DNA of 17,806 nt from Gemmataceae bacterium (lineage in GTDB: Bacteria > Planctomycetota > Planctomycetia > Gemmatales > Gemmataceae): the NCBI GenBank assembly GCA_020847555.1, contig JADLBT010000128.1, positions 1-17,806 of the forward strand, in the 5' to 3' direction. The notes beneath the pieces were generated by a model that ran no database searches, was not told where the DNA came from, and saw only the letters and a program-made list of their open reading frames with translations. Every line of letters begins with the position of its first letter. Within the stretch, counting starts at the first letter, position 1. A program made the translations under genes and the position numbers. Below, piece by piece: positions 9,601 to 15,364 of this stretch.

Positions 9601-9817
9601 GCGCCTCCTCGCGGCTGTCGAGGCGCAGCCCAGCCTTGCGCGACGCGCTGTCCGGTCCGTGGCAGCTGAAGCAGTTCTCCGCCAGGATCGGCCGCACGTC
9701 CCGGTTGTACTCGACCGCCTTCTCGTCGGCTGACAGGGTAGCAAGGTGACAGGGTGACAGGGCGACCAGAAGGGTCAACGTACCTGGCACGGCGGAGCGG
9801 CGGGAGCGGTCTGGCAT
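6635..9817 (-). CDS. PSCyt1-PSCyt2 (DUF1549)-LamG-PSD1 (DUF1553) exported cytochrome-like protein
   Basis: This 1060-residue protein has the planctomycete-specific cytochrome architecture. A short hydrophobic leader (about 11-30) is followed by PSCyt1 (about 35-130) with haem-attachment motif CFSCH at C49/C52/H53, then PSCyt2/DUF1549 (about 150-360) with a second CSPCH at C333/C336/H337. A LamG/concanavalin-like insert follows (about 470-640; FSYGAWIRIP, RWYHVFVTYDGSG, LYLDGRPEP), then PSD1/DUF1553 (about 740-1015; NRFWQEVFGTGLV, HPELLDWLA, RTNTPLQALVTLNDPQF). The ATG at 9817 has GGAGAGGAAATCGTT directly upstream; the frame stays open to 10273, but that part is intergenic-like. It probably forms an operon with the DUF1501 gene 96 bases downstream. 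The family is linked with surface or periplasmic polysaccharide or redox processes only by speculation. Its signal-peptide codons overlap an 8-bp repeat. Confidence 0.95.
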   Translation of the reverse strand: MPDRSRRSAVPGTLTLLVALSPCHLATLSADEKAVEYNRDVRPILAENCFSCHGPDSASRKAGLRLDSREEALKAEAFVPGKPDQSPLIERVFSKTPRQLMPPPKSHKKLTAAQKETLRRWVTAGAAYQAHWSLIAPARPALPPVKNAKWGRNPVDRFILAALERHQLAPAPEADRRTLARRLSLDLTGLPPAPAEVEKFVADTRPDAYERYVDHLLESPHWGEHRGRYWLDVARYADTHGIHFDNYREMWAYRDWVISAFNKNLPFDRFTVEQLAGDLLPNRTLDQQVATGFNRCNITTNEGGTIPEEYLVLYTRDRVETVSAVWLGLTANCSPCHDHKYDPLSQREFYGIAAFFNNTTQNAMDGNIKDTPPIITVPRMEDRARWDALTRDLATLRQQVEGRRQAARAAFDTWLGKADRRAVTAHIPADGLHLHAALSEGSGNKLLFAVDDRACEVALKAGFTWAPGHVAAKSFRSQPGGVVQVADAGDFDRSQAFSYGAWIRIPRRNTTGAVFARMDSQNAARGWDLWIEGDRFGTHIISEWPGDALKVTGQTQLQPNRWYHVFVTYDGSGKAAGVKLYLDGRPEPARVFTDKLRGTTRTKVPFTVAQRTGGARIDGLFLQDVRVYTRGLGGAEVERLAKTTRAAWLAGKPAKGRSDAERQELLDWWFVALDPTYRSLSGRLAELQQEEAGLRARGTVAHVSQERPDEPTAFVLHRGDYDKRREQVKASTPKALPPMPADLPRNRLGFARWLLQPEHPLTARVTVNRFWQEVFGTGLVRTTGDFGVAGELPSHPELLDWLAVEFRESGWDVKRFFKLLVTSAAYRQSAVVTKDRLEKDRDNRLLSRGPRYRLDAEMIRDYALAASGLLVRKLGGPSVKPYQPEGVWEAVAMIGSNTRDYRPDRGDALYRRSLYTFWKRAAPPASMDILNAPNRETCTVRRERTNTPLQALVTLNDPQFVEAARHLAQAALKEGGATDETRLDFMARRLLARPFRAEEVRVVRETLTALLDHYRQRREDAQRLIVVGESRADAALDVSTLAAWTMVANELMNLDEVLNK
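9731..9766 (-). repeat. 8-bp GTCACCYT repeat inside the signal-peptide codons of the PSD1 gene
   Basis: On the minus strand GTCACCCT, GTCACCTT, GCTACCCT and GTCAGCC follow each other at 8-base steps and encode LSPCHLATLS of the leader. The same octamer family appears at 3207-3236 and 9837-9856, with a single unit near 13590. Because 8 is not a multiple of 3, three units encode eight residues. Confidence 0.65.
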
Positions 9818-9835
9818 AACGATTTCCTCTCCTAT

Positions 9836-9906
9836 CCTTGTCACCTTGTCACTCTGGCACTCGACGAAAAGGCCGTCGAGTGCAACCGGGACGCGCGGCC
9901 GATCGC
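9836..9906 (+). pseudogene. Inverted, divergent relic of a PSCyt1-gene 5' end
   Basis: The plus strand reads in one frame PCHLVTLALDEKAVE then CNRDARPI. This matches PCHLATLSADEKAVE then YNRDVRPI of the PSD1 protein encoded on the opposite strand about 100 bases away. At DNA level 9863-9904 is an inverted copy of 9686-9727 with 38 of 42 bases identical by eye, and weaker similarity continues into the octamer repeat. Homology stops abruptly after RPI, before the haem motif, and no start codon with a ribosome site is evident. It is either the remnant of a second, divergently oriented PSCyt gene or a small inverted duplication around the PSD1 promoter. Confidence 0.7.
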
Positions 9907-10100
9907 CTTGGCGAGCCGGGCGGTTGCGGGAAACGAGCACGCTCCTGGTTTCCGGGCGGGTCGGCCTGCGCAGGGCAACGGGCAGAGCATGCGGTGCGCC
10001 GGGGCATCGCAGCGGCGGGATCCACCATCGAGGTTCAGGTCGGTCCAGGCAGGGGCTTCCCCCCACAGAGGCGACCGGCTGAGCTGCCGCCAGAGCACCT

Positions 10101-10112
10101 GACCGATCGGTC
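10101..10112. promoter_or_regulatory. Perfect 12-bp palindrome GACCGATCGGTC, possible operator
   Basis: GACCGATCGGTC is self-complementary and lies about 285 bases upstream of the PSD1 start and about 305 bases upstream of the zinc-ribbon gene start, in the divergent intergenic region. A dimeric regulator could bind it. No second copy was noticed, so the role is a guess. Confidence 0.3.
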
Positions 10113-10194
10113 GCCCCTGGTCCAGGAGGGAGGTTCAAACGTCGATCATAGTGGGGCGTGGAGCGGGCCGCAACAGAATTCTTCACAATCGGGC

Positions 10195-10231
10195 GCGAAG
10201 CTTTTCGCTTTTCGGGCGTTTCGCCTTTTTT
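10195..10231 (+). terminator. Weak T-rich hairpin pair, possible plus-strand terminator
   Basis: Two small stems follow one another: GCGAA/TTCGC (10195-10208, 4-base loop) and GGCG-TTT-CGCC (10215-10225) followed by six T. The stems are short, so an intrinsic terminator is only possible. The stretch stands out as AT-rich with a doubled CTTTTCG motif. It would insulate the zinc-ribbon gene from upstream plus-strand transcription. Confidence 0.3.
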
Positions 10232-10299
10232 GTTGTCTTTTTGCTTGACGAGCTGAGCTGGCCTGGGGAGCATCAGTCAAGCGAGAGGGAGAGAGTTGG

Positions 10300-10379
10300 A
10301 ATAGGCCGCGCCTGACCCGAACAGGGTGTGCAGGATCGCAATAGGGTGCGCACGGCCAGAATAGGGATCCGGTCCGGTT
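10300..10379 (+). promoter_or_regulatory. Four-unit tandem array with exact 20-bp period upstream of the zinc-ribbon gene
   Basis: AATAGGC, AACAGGG, AATAGGG and AATAGGG start at 10300, 10320, 10340 and 10360, exactly 20 bases apart. The third unit continues GTGCGCACGG and the second GTGTGCAGGA, so similarity extends past the core. An inverted AACAGGG (CCCTGTT) lies at 10387-10393. The array ends about 40 bases before the ATG of the next gene. A spacing of about two helical turns puts all sites on one DNA face, as expected for cooperative protein binding. Repeat and spacing are seen directly; the regulatory role is inferred. Confidence 0.6.
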
Positions 10380-10417
10380 TGCTAATCCCTGTTCGGCCAC
10401 CGGGTGGAGGGTACAAG

Positions 10418-11419
10418 ATGGCGATCAGCATCCGCTGCGAGAACCCTGACTGCCGCAAGCCGCTCCGCGTGAAGGACGAACTCGCCGACAAGCGCGTCAA
10501 GTGCCCGGGATGCGGGCAGCACATCATGGTTCCGCCTCCGAAACCGGCACCGCCCTCCAGGGACGCTACCGAGGAACCCGCGCCGCAAGTCAAGCCGTCC
10601 GCAGGGCACGTGAAGGATCCGGAGCGCCCCGCGCGTCGGGCGGTTGGGCTCTGGCTTGTCGGCATGGCTGCGTTGCTGTTGGTAGGGGCCGGCGGCGGGT
10701 ATTTCCTCTCCCTGTCGCAAACGAAGAAGGGTGAGGATCAGGCGGCGCAGTCCGACACGAAATCCCAAGAGCTGGTCCGCGCGAACGCGGACTTGACCAA
10801 ACAACTTGCAGCCGCGGAACAGCGAGCAAAGGAAGTCTCGGCCGCCAATGTGGCCGAGTTGAATGAGCTGCGCGCCCAGATCCAAATGGCCAAGGCGGAG
10901 GCGGCGACGGCCAATGCCGAGCTGGCAAAGATCAGAGCAGACAGGAACCCATCCCCGACTCCGCCGGCGACGACATGGGACAAGGCCTTTGGGATAAAGC
11001 TGGTCATCACCGCCAAGAAGGCTCACTTTGAAGGTATTGATCTCGCCAAAGTGCCGAAATCGGACGGACTTGACTATGACAAGATGTTGCCGAAGTCTCG
11101 ACTTGCCATGGCGAAGGGCATCGGCGTATCCAAGCTGAAGAAAACCCCGGGAGAATTCGGCCTTGTCGCCACATTGCGTATCGGGCGGGATGACGCTACG
11201 TCTTGGCCGAGCGACGGCAAGTCGATTGAAGACATGCACCTCTGGGGGCAGGTTCTGGCCAATGATCTCTTGTGGAGGTACAACCTCTTGTTATCAGGAA
11301 CGCAAACTCAAGATGGCGTCATCCGAGGCAAAATTAGGGGGTCATTAGCGGCGGGCGACCATTTCCAAAATGCCGACTTTGAAATGAGACCAATCAGAGA
11401 TGCGTCCGACAGAGACTAA
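10418..11419 (+). CDS. Zinc-ribbon, single-pass membrane, coiled-coil protein of unknown function
   Basis: The 333-residue protein begins with a zinc ribbon of C7/C12 and C29/C32 (CPGCG), of the MJ0042-like type common in planctomycetes. A Pro/charged linker follows, then one transmembrane helix (about 75-98, VGLWLVGMAALLLVGAGGGY) and an Ala/Glu/Gln/Lys-rich coiled coil (about 113-175). A C-terminal globular region (about 187-333) does not match anything I recognise. By position of charges the zinc ribbon should face the cytoplasm and the coiled coil and C-terminal domain the outside. The ATG at 10418 has GGAGG nine bases upstream (GGAGGGTACAAGATG). Codon use looks less GC-biased in the last third than in neighbours, with several AT-rich codons, which hints at faster evolution or transfer. 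It is a single gene with the 20-bp array directly upstream. Confidence 0.8.
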   Translation: MAISIRCENPDCRKPLRVKDELADKRVKCPGCGQHIMVPPPKPAPPSRDATEEPAPQVKPSAGHVKDPERPARRAVGLWLVGMAALLLVGAGGGYFLSLSQTKKGEDQAAQSDTKSQELVRANADLTKQLAAAEQRAKEVSAANVAELNELRAQIQMAKAEAATANAELAKIRADRNPSPTPPATTWDKAFGIKLVITAKKAHFEGIDLAKVPKSDGLDYDKMLPKSRLAMAKGIGVSKLKKTPGEFGLVATLRIGRDDATSWPSDGKSIEDMHLWGQVLANDLLWRYNLLLSGTQTQDGVIRGKIRGSLAAGDHFQNADFEMRPIRDASDRD

Positions 11420-11424
11420 TTCGC

Positions 11425-11450
11425 CGCCCAGGGAACTTCCCTTGGGGGCG
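11425..11450 (+). terminator. Hairpin just after the zinc-ribbon gene
   Basis: CGCCCAGGG and CCCTTGGGGGCG can pair with small bulges around GGGAACTTCCC, starting five bases after the TAA stop at 11417-11419. No T-run follows, so it is either an imperfect terminator or a 3'-end stabiliser. Confidence 0.4.
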
Positions 11451-11685
11451 ATGTGGCCAAATAGGTTAACTTGAATTCTGCCAGGATCTTGTGGGAAATG
11501 GCCTTCGTGCGGGTGGCAGCCGTCCAAACGGGATCCGCCGCGGCCGCGCTGTGCGCGGCAGGCGGCGGTCACCAACGGGTGGGCCGAAAACGCTCTAAAG
11601 CCCAGTCGAACCATCGGAGTGAGCGTGAGAGCGCGAAGTACCAGAAACGAATCGGGCATCAACACCAGATGCCAAGGGATGTGAT
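11451..11685. other. Non-coding stretch between convergent genes
   Basis: No supported gene or RNA was found here. Open frames on both strands lack a ribosome site or family motifs. It precedes the coding relic and the nested inverted repeat; the whole gap without an intact gene runs from 11420 to 11948. Confidence 0.5.
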
Positions 11686-11834
11686 AGGCGCTGCCGCCAG
11701 TTCCTGGCCCAGTGGGCCAGCCACCGGCTGGAAGGGACGCGAACCAACCGCTGCACCCGACCGAGGAGTACGTCGAGGTGAGCCACTTCCTCGACGGCTG
11801 CCTGCCGACGCTGGCCCTGGCCACGCAGGAGTGA
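11686..11834 (+). pseudogene. Decayed 3' end of an unidentified gene
   Basis: Two adjacent frames give protein-like sequence that joins across one frameshift near 11740. The first reads CRQFLAQWASHRLEGT and the second NQPLHPTEEYVEVSHF followed by LDGCLPTLALATQE and a TGA stop at 11832-11834. Composition is balanced, unlike shadow frames elsewhere. No start is visible. I do not recognise the family. The stop lies inside the left arm of the large inverted repeat, so the repeat may have been the original terminator of this gene. Confidence 0.4.
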
Positions 11835-11937
11835 GGCGTGAGGAGGTAAAGCCCACGGGGCACGTCCCGTGGGGAAGCGCTGACGACTTGACCCACGGGA
11901 CGCCACCCGTGGGCTTTCTCCTCCTCACTTCTCACTC
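11829..11937. repeat. Nested inverted repeat, likely bidirectional terminator or REP/MITE-like element
   Basis: Arms 11829-11873 and 11892-11937 are inverted copies (39 matching positions by eye, one indel) around an 18-base centre. Each arm also holds its own hairpin: CCCACGGG-N6-CCCGTGGG at 11852-11873 and again at 11892-11913. The element can therefore fold as one long stem or as two side-by-side hairpins. It separates the plus-strand relic and zinc-ribbon gene from the minus-strand Tat-protein gene, ending 12 bases before the latter's stop. The outer minus-strand arm carries AAAGCCC followed on the plus strand by CTTTCTCC. Confidence 0.75.
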
Positions 11938-11948
11938 CCCACGCCCTC

Positions 11949-13508
11949 TCACACATTCAGTAGCCGGCACGCTTCGGCGTAGCCCGGAGCCGGCTGGCCG
12001 TGGGCGCTGGCGGTGACGCGGGCCAACGCGACCAGATGACGCCAGCGGAACGCCGGCCGGGTCGCCGCGAATTCCTCGGTCGCCGTCCGGTAGAACTTCT
12101 CGGCGTGCAGCGCCCCGTCCTCGCTGACCGCATAGCGCAGCAGCAGGTCGAACAGCGGCCGCGGCGCGTGGCCCAGCTCTCCGTAGCGGTGGGCGACGGC
12201 GGCCGCCCGCATCTGGTCCTGCCCGCGGATCGCCTCCTCGGTAGCGCGCAGCAGCGACCCGGCCTCGCGCGGTTCGACGGCGGCGCGGGCCTCGGCGCTT
12301 GGGTACGGCTGCCAGTTGAGGAAGTCGCCGCCCCGCTGACCGCGGTCCAGGGCCACCTGCCACGCCCCCAGAACGAGACAGGCGGCCGCGTTCCGCCAAT
12401 CGCTCACCCGGGCGATGTTCCGCCAGGCGTTCGCTGAATCGCACCCGTGGACACCGATCGAATCCCCGTGGACGCTGCCGGCTGGGCGGTTCGGCGCGGC
12501 CTGGCTCTGCGGCCGGCCGCGGTCGCGCAGCAACAACTGGTTGGCGGCCAGGGCGATTGCCTCCCCGACCGCGTCGGGCGCGTAGCCCTCCGCCAGGGCG
12601 GCGCCGGCGGCGTTGGCCGCGTCGGCGGGGGAGCTGCGGAAGATCGTCTGGCTCAGCTCCTCGACCCACCGATCCTCGGCCGTGCGCGTCCCGGGCCGGC
12701 GGCCGAGCAGGCGGTTCCGCTCCAGCACGCGCGGCAGCATGTCGCGCACGCCGGCGCTCCAGTTCGCGTGGCGCGGCGTCTCCGCCCGCACGCAGTAGCG
12801 CACCGACTGACGCAGCAGCGTGTGGGCGTGGTCGCGTCCGATCAGGCCCATCAGATCCCAGGCCCGGTACGGTAGGACGATGCGGTGAACCTCGGTGGCG
12901 TCCTCGACAGCGACGAGCAGGTAGTTGAAGGCGTCCTCCGGGCGGCCGGCGGCCAGGGCGGCGAAGGTGCGCTCGGCCCGCTCCATGTCCTGCCGGCGGA
13001 CCGCTTCGCGCAGCACCTCCCCGCCGTCCCTACCGTCGGGCGGGGGCGTCGGGCGGACGGGCCGCAGCACCTCGGCGGCACGCCCGCCGCGCTGCTGGAT
13101 CTGGTTCGTGTTGCGGTAAAGCACCTTGAGGACCGGCAGCGCCCGCCGTGCCGCCGGCAACTCGCCCGCCAGATGGTAAGCCGGCGCGATGGCCATCATG
13201 GTGTGAAAGCCGATGTAGTCCTCGCCGCCGAGCGCGCGGGCGTTGGCCAGCGCCGCCGCCGCCACGAGTCGGCGCAGGTCGGTCCCGCGCTGGAGGCGCT
13301 GCACGACGAGCGGCAGCAGCCGGTCCGCCGCCGTCTCCTGCATCAGGGCGACCAGTTCCTCCAGCGGGCCGAAGGTAAGTCGCTCCGGCCCCTGGTTCGC
13401 GAAGGCGACGTCGAGCCCCAGGTCCGCCGCCACGGCGGACCCGACGCCGACCGCCACCATGCCCCTGCCCACGTCCGCGAGAAAATCCCGGCGCGTTCGC
13501 CCGTTCAT
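11949..13508 (-). CDS. Tat-exported, mainly helical protein of unknown function
   Basis: The 519-residue protein begins with a twin-arginine leader, TRRDFL (5-10), then a hydrophobic stretch (about 15-31), so it is likely exported folded. The mature part is rich in Ala/Leu/Arg helices. Blocks that look like functional cores are GEDYIGFHTMMAIAPAYHLA (95-114), VLPYRAWDLMGLIGRDHAHT (211-230), and VHGDSIGVHGCDSANAW (346-362). Several His/Asp residues in these could bind metal. I recall similar uncharacterised planctomycete proteins but no assigned function. The ATG at 13508 has GGGAGG at good spacing. The 185-base gap upstream contains one GTCACCCT unit and a 7-bp A/T hairpin (13621-13647). It is monocistronic or follows the small membrane-protein gene. 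Confidence 0.8.
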   Translation of the reverse strand: MNGRTRRDFLADVGRGMVAVGVGSAVAADLGLDVAFANQGPERLTFGPLEELVALMQETAADRLLPLVVQRLQRGTDLRRLVAAAALANARALGGEDYIGFHTMMAIAPAYHLAGELPAARRALPVLKVLYRNTNQIQQRGGRAAEVLRPVRPTPPPDGRDGGEVLREAVRRQDMERAERTFAALAAGRPEDAFNYLLVAVEDATEVHRIVLPYRAWDLMGLIGRDHAHTLLRQSVRYCVRAETPRHANWSAGVRDMLPRVLERNRLLGRRPGTRTAEDRWVEELSQTIFRSSPADAANAAGAALAEGYAPDAVGEAIALAANQLLLRDRGRPQSQAAPNRPAGSVHGDSIGVHGCDSANAWRNIARVSDWRNAAACLVLGAWQVALDRGQRGGDFLNWQPYPSAEARAAVEPREAGSLLRATEEAIRGQDQMRAAAVAHRYGELGHAPRPLFDLLLRYAVSEDGALHAEKFYRTATEEFAATRPAFRWRHLVALARVTASAHGQPAPGYAEACRLLNV

Positions 13509-13693
13509 GGCCGTGCCTCCCGGTCGAAGAGAGTGGCTTCGCCGGCACCGTGTCGGCGAGGTGACTCGAAACACGAAGGGTATCCTGTCACCCTACCGGA
13601 GACGGGACCGTCACTCAACAAAAAACCACCCGACGGCGTAGGTTTTTACAGGGGGAATTACGGATTTGGTGTATCTCGATAGCGCGACCCCCA

Positions 13694-14032
13694 TCATTGC
13701 TGGGTCACGCCGCCCCCCATCTGCAGCAGCAGGGCGAAGAGGAAGAAGTTGACGAGGAAGGTAGTGACGAAGACGGCCCCCGTCATGATAAGAGCCTCGC
13801 GCGGGTCGATCTGAAAGAGGAGCCAGAAGGCGAAGAACCAGACGACCAGGGCGAGCCAGAATGACGTCAGCAGCCACACCAGGGTGACGCCGACGAGCAG
13901 CCCCGCGGCCCTGGCCGCGAAGATCCGGATGATACCGAACTGAAAACTCCCTAACCACATGCCGACGGTCAGGGCGACCGCCAGGACGACGGCGTTGATG
14001 ACGAGGAGGATCAGGAAAACCAGCAGTCCCAT
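13694..14032 (-). CDS. Small polytopic membrane protein, unknown function
   Basis: The 112-residue protein is almost entirely hydrophobic, with about four predicted membrane helices (about 1-26, 38-56, 57-76, 84-108) and a short polar loop QIDPREA (75-81). There is no recognisable family motif. The ATG at 14032 was preferred because the upstream extension is polar and overlaps the preceding gene. AAAGGG lies about 10 bases before the start. It begins 38 bases after the Gfo/Idh/MocA stop in the same orientation, so it is probably the second gene of a two-gene operon. Confidence 0.72.
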   Translation of the reverse strand: MGLLVFLILLVINAVVLAVALTVGMWLGSFQFGIIRIFAARAAGLLVGVTLVWLLTSFWLALVVWFFAFWLLFQIDPREALIMTGAVFVTTFLVNFFLFALLLQMGGGVTQQ

Positions 14033-14070
14033 GATACGCGCCCTTTCGTCGTCCCGGCCCCGCCGCCCGC

Positions 14071-15096
14071 TCAGGCCACCGCAACCGGCTTGCCGGTGCG
14101 GACCGATTCGCACTCCTTGTGGCACAGCACCAGGGCGTCGCGTGCCAGTTTCCCGCCGAGCAGGTCCGGTTCCTTGCCCGACGTCACCCCGCCCACCGCT
14201 GCCTGCAACTCCAGGGTGAACGCGGTCGTCGCGTCGCTCCCGCCGCCCAGTTCCGGCCTTTCGGCCTTGCCGTCGGCGGTCAGGACGGTGAGCGGCATCA
14301 CGCCTGACTCGTACACCAGCGTCGCCTTCTCCAGGTAGATCTCAAACCCGTGGACGAACTCGCGGCCTTTCTGGGCGACGGCGCCGCTGGAGCAGGTGAC
14401 GGCCGGTCCGCCGGGGCCGTACAGGTACGAGGTCGTCAGATACTGTACGGCCCCGTTCTCCTCGATGCCGACGGAAAAGACCTGCCGCGGAACGCCGCAA
14501 ACGAGGCCGATGAAGTGCGTGTCGTGGATGTGCAGATCGACGGCCGGCCCGCCCGTCTTGCTGGCGTCGCCAATATCGGCCGACCAGTCTGGGCGAGCGA
14601 TGACGCGCTTGAAGTGGCCGCCCAGGACGCGCCCGTACCGGCCGCTGCGGATCGCGTCGGCGGCGAAGGCGAACTCCGGGAAGAACGGCAGGACGTGGGC
14701 GACCATGAGGAGGCGTTTCGCCTGGGCGGCGGCCTGCAGCATGGCGTCGGCATCCTCGGGGCTCAGGGCGATGGCCTTCTCGACAAGGACGTGCTTGCCG
14801 GCCTGAAGGGCCTGGATGGCCGTGTCGCGGTGCAGGTGCGTCGGGTTACAAACGTCGATGAGGTCGATCTCGGGGTCGGCGAGGAGGTTTTCGAGCCGGT
14901 CATACTTCTTGATGCCGGACAGGTCCATCATCTCGCCGCGTGGCCCGAAATTGCCGCGGATGTCGCGCCAGTCGCCAGCGAGTTTCTTCTGGTCCCGGCT
15001 GCAAATCGCCGCCACCCGCGCCCCCTTGAGGTTGCGCGCAGCCAGGTAATGGATCATGCCCATAAATCCAACCCCTACCAATCCGATCCTGACCAT
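14071..15096 (-). CDS. Gfo/Idh/MocA family NAD(P)-dependent oxidoreductase
   Basis: The 341-residue protein has an N-terminal Rossmann fold starting MVRIGLVGVGFMG, whose GxGxxG-type loop binds NAD(P). It continues with DVCNPTHLH (81-89) and HVLVEKAIAL (102-111), where the usual EKP motif reads EKA. The C-terminal alpha/beta domain has GGPAVDLHIHDTHF (182-195), which carries the family's Asp/His active-site positions. Such enzymes oxidise or isomerise sugars, inositols or related polyols in the cytoplasm; the substrate cannot be told. The ATG at 15096 has AAGGAG eight bases upstream; a GTG two codons earlier is too close to it. The divergent intergenic region 15103-15364 presumably holds its promoter. 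Confidence 0.92.
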   Translation of the reverse strand: MVRIGLVGVGFMGMIHYLAARNLKGARVAAICSRDQKKLAGDWRDIRGNFGPRGEMMDLSGIKKYDRLENLLADPEIDLIDVCNPTHLHRDTAIQALQAGKHVLVEKAIALSPEDADAMLQAAAQAKRLLMVAHVLPFFPEFAFAADAIRSGRYGRVLGGHFKRVIARPDWSADIGDASKTGGPAVDLHIHDTHFIGLVCGVPRQVFSVGIEENGAVQYLTTSYLYGPGGPAVTCSSGAVAQKGREFVHGFEIYLEKATLVYESGVMPLTVLTADGKAERPELGGGSDATTAFTLELQAAVGGVTSGKEPDLLGGKLARDALVLCHKECESVRTGKPVAVA

Positions 15097-15176
15097 TTCC
15101 ACAACTCCTTGTATTTTCGATGCTTCTGTGTTTGCATGGTTTTCACGAAACGGCTGATTTGCACCGTTTTGACCCC

Positions 15177-15200
15177 ATTCTTTGCGCTATTCTTTGCGCC
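15177..15200 (+). repeat. 12-bp tandem duplication ATTCTTTGCGC(T/C)
   Basis: ATTCTTTGCGCT at 15177-15188 is followed at once by ATTCTTTGCGCC at 15189-15200. It sits in an AT-richer stretch between the Gfo/Idh/MocA gene and the phage-type genes, near the apparent edge of the accessory segment. No insertion-sequence end or tRNA was recognised. Confidence 0.5.
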
Positions 15201-15364
15201 GGAACGGGGATGCCGCAGCCGCCTCGACGGTTGTTCGGTGGGGGCATTTTATCGAGAACTCCTTTCCGCCGACAGGACGGCTGACAGCGGGTTGACCGGG
15301 TGCGGAGAGTCGCAGCGGGGTGTGCGGGTAGTCGCAGAATTGCAGTCCGCACCCTAACTACCAT

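Larger units (their letters stand above)
9907..10299. other. Non-coding stretch upstream of the zinc-ribbon gene
   Basis: No convincing gene is present. Open frames exist on both strands but their translations are compositionally biased and lack family motifs. The stretch contains the palindrome at 10101-10112 and the T-rich hairpins at 10195-10231. GC content drops sharply from about 10170 to 10255 relative to the surroundings. Confidence 0.55.

Noticed and set aside
9818..10273. N-terminal extension of the PSD1 gene by 152 codons
   Set aside because: A strong ribosome site precedes the ATG at 9817, a leader peptide follows it, and the extension covers AT-rich hairpins and the inverted relic.
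10300..10379. CRISPR-like array
   Set aside because: Units are only 20 bases, degenerate, contiguous without distinct spacers, and no cas gene is present.
10382..11239. 285-codon minus-strand frame opposite the zinc-ribbon gene
   Set aside because: It is antisense to a gene with clear Cys motifs, a membrane helix and a good ribosome site, and shows only shadow-like composition.
11345..11956. 203-codon minus-strand frame across the convergent gap
   Set aside because: It runs through the nested inverted repeat and the zinc-ribbon gene end, and the translation is of low quality compared with the plus-strand relic.
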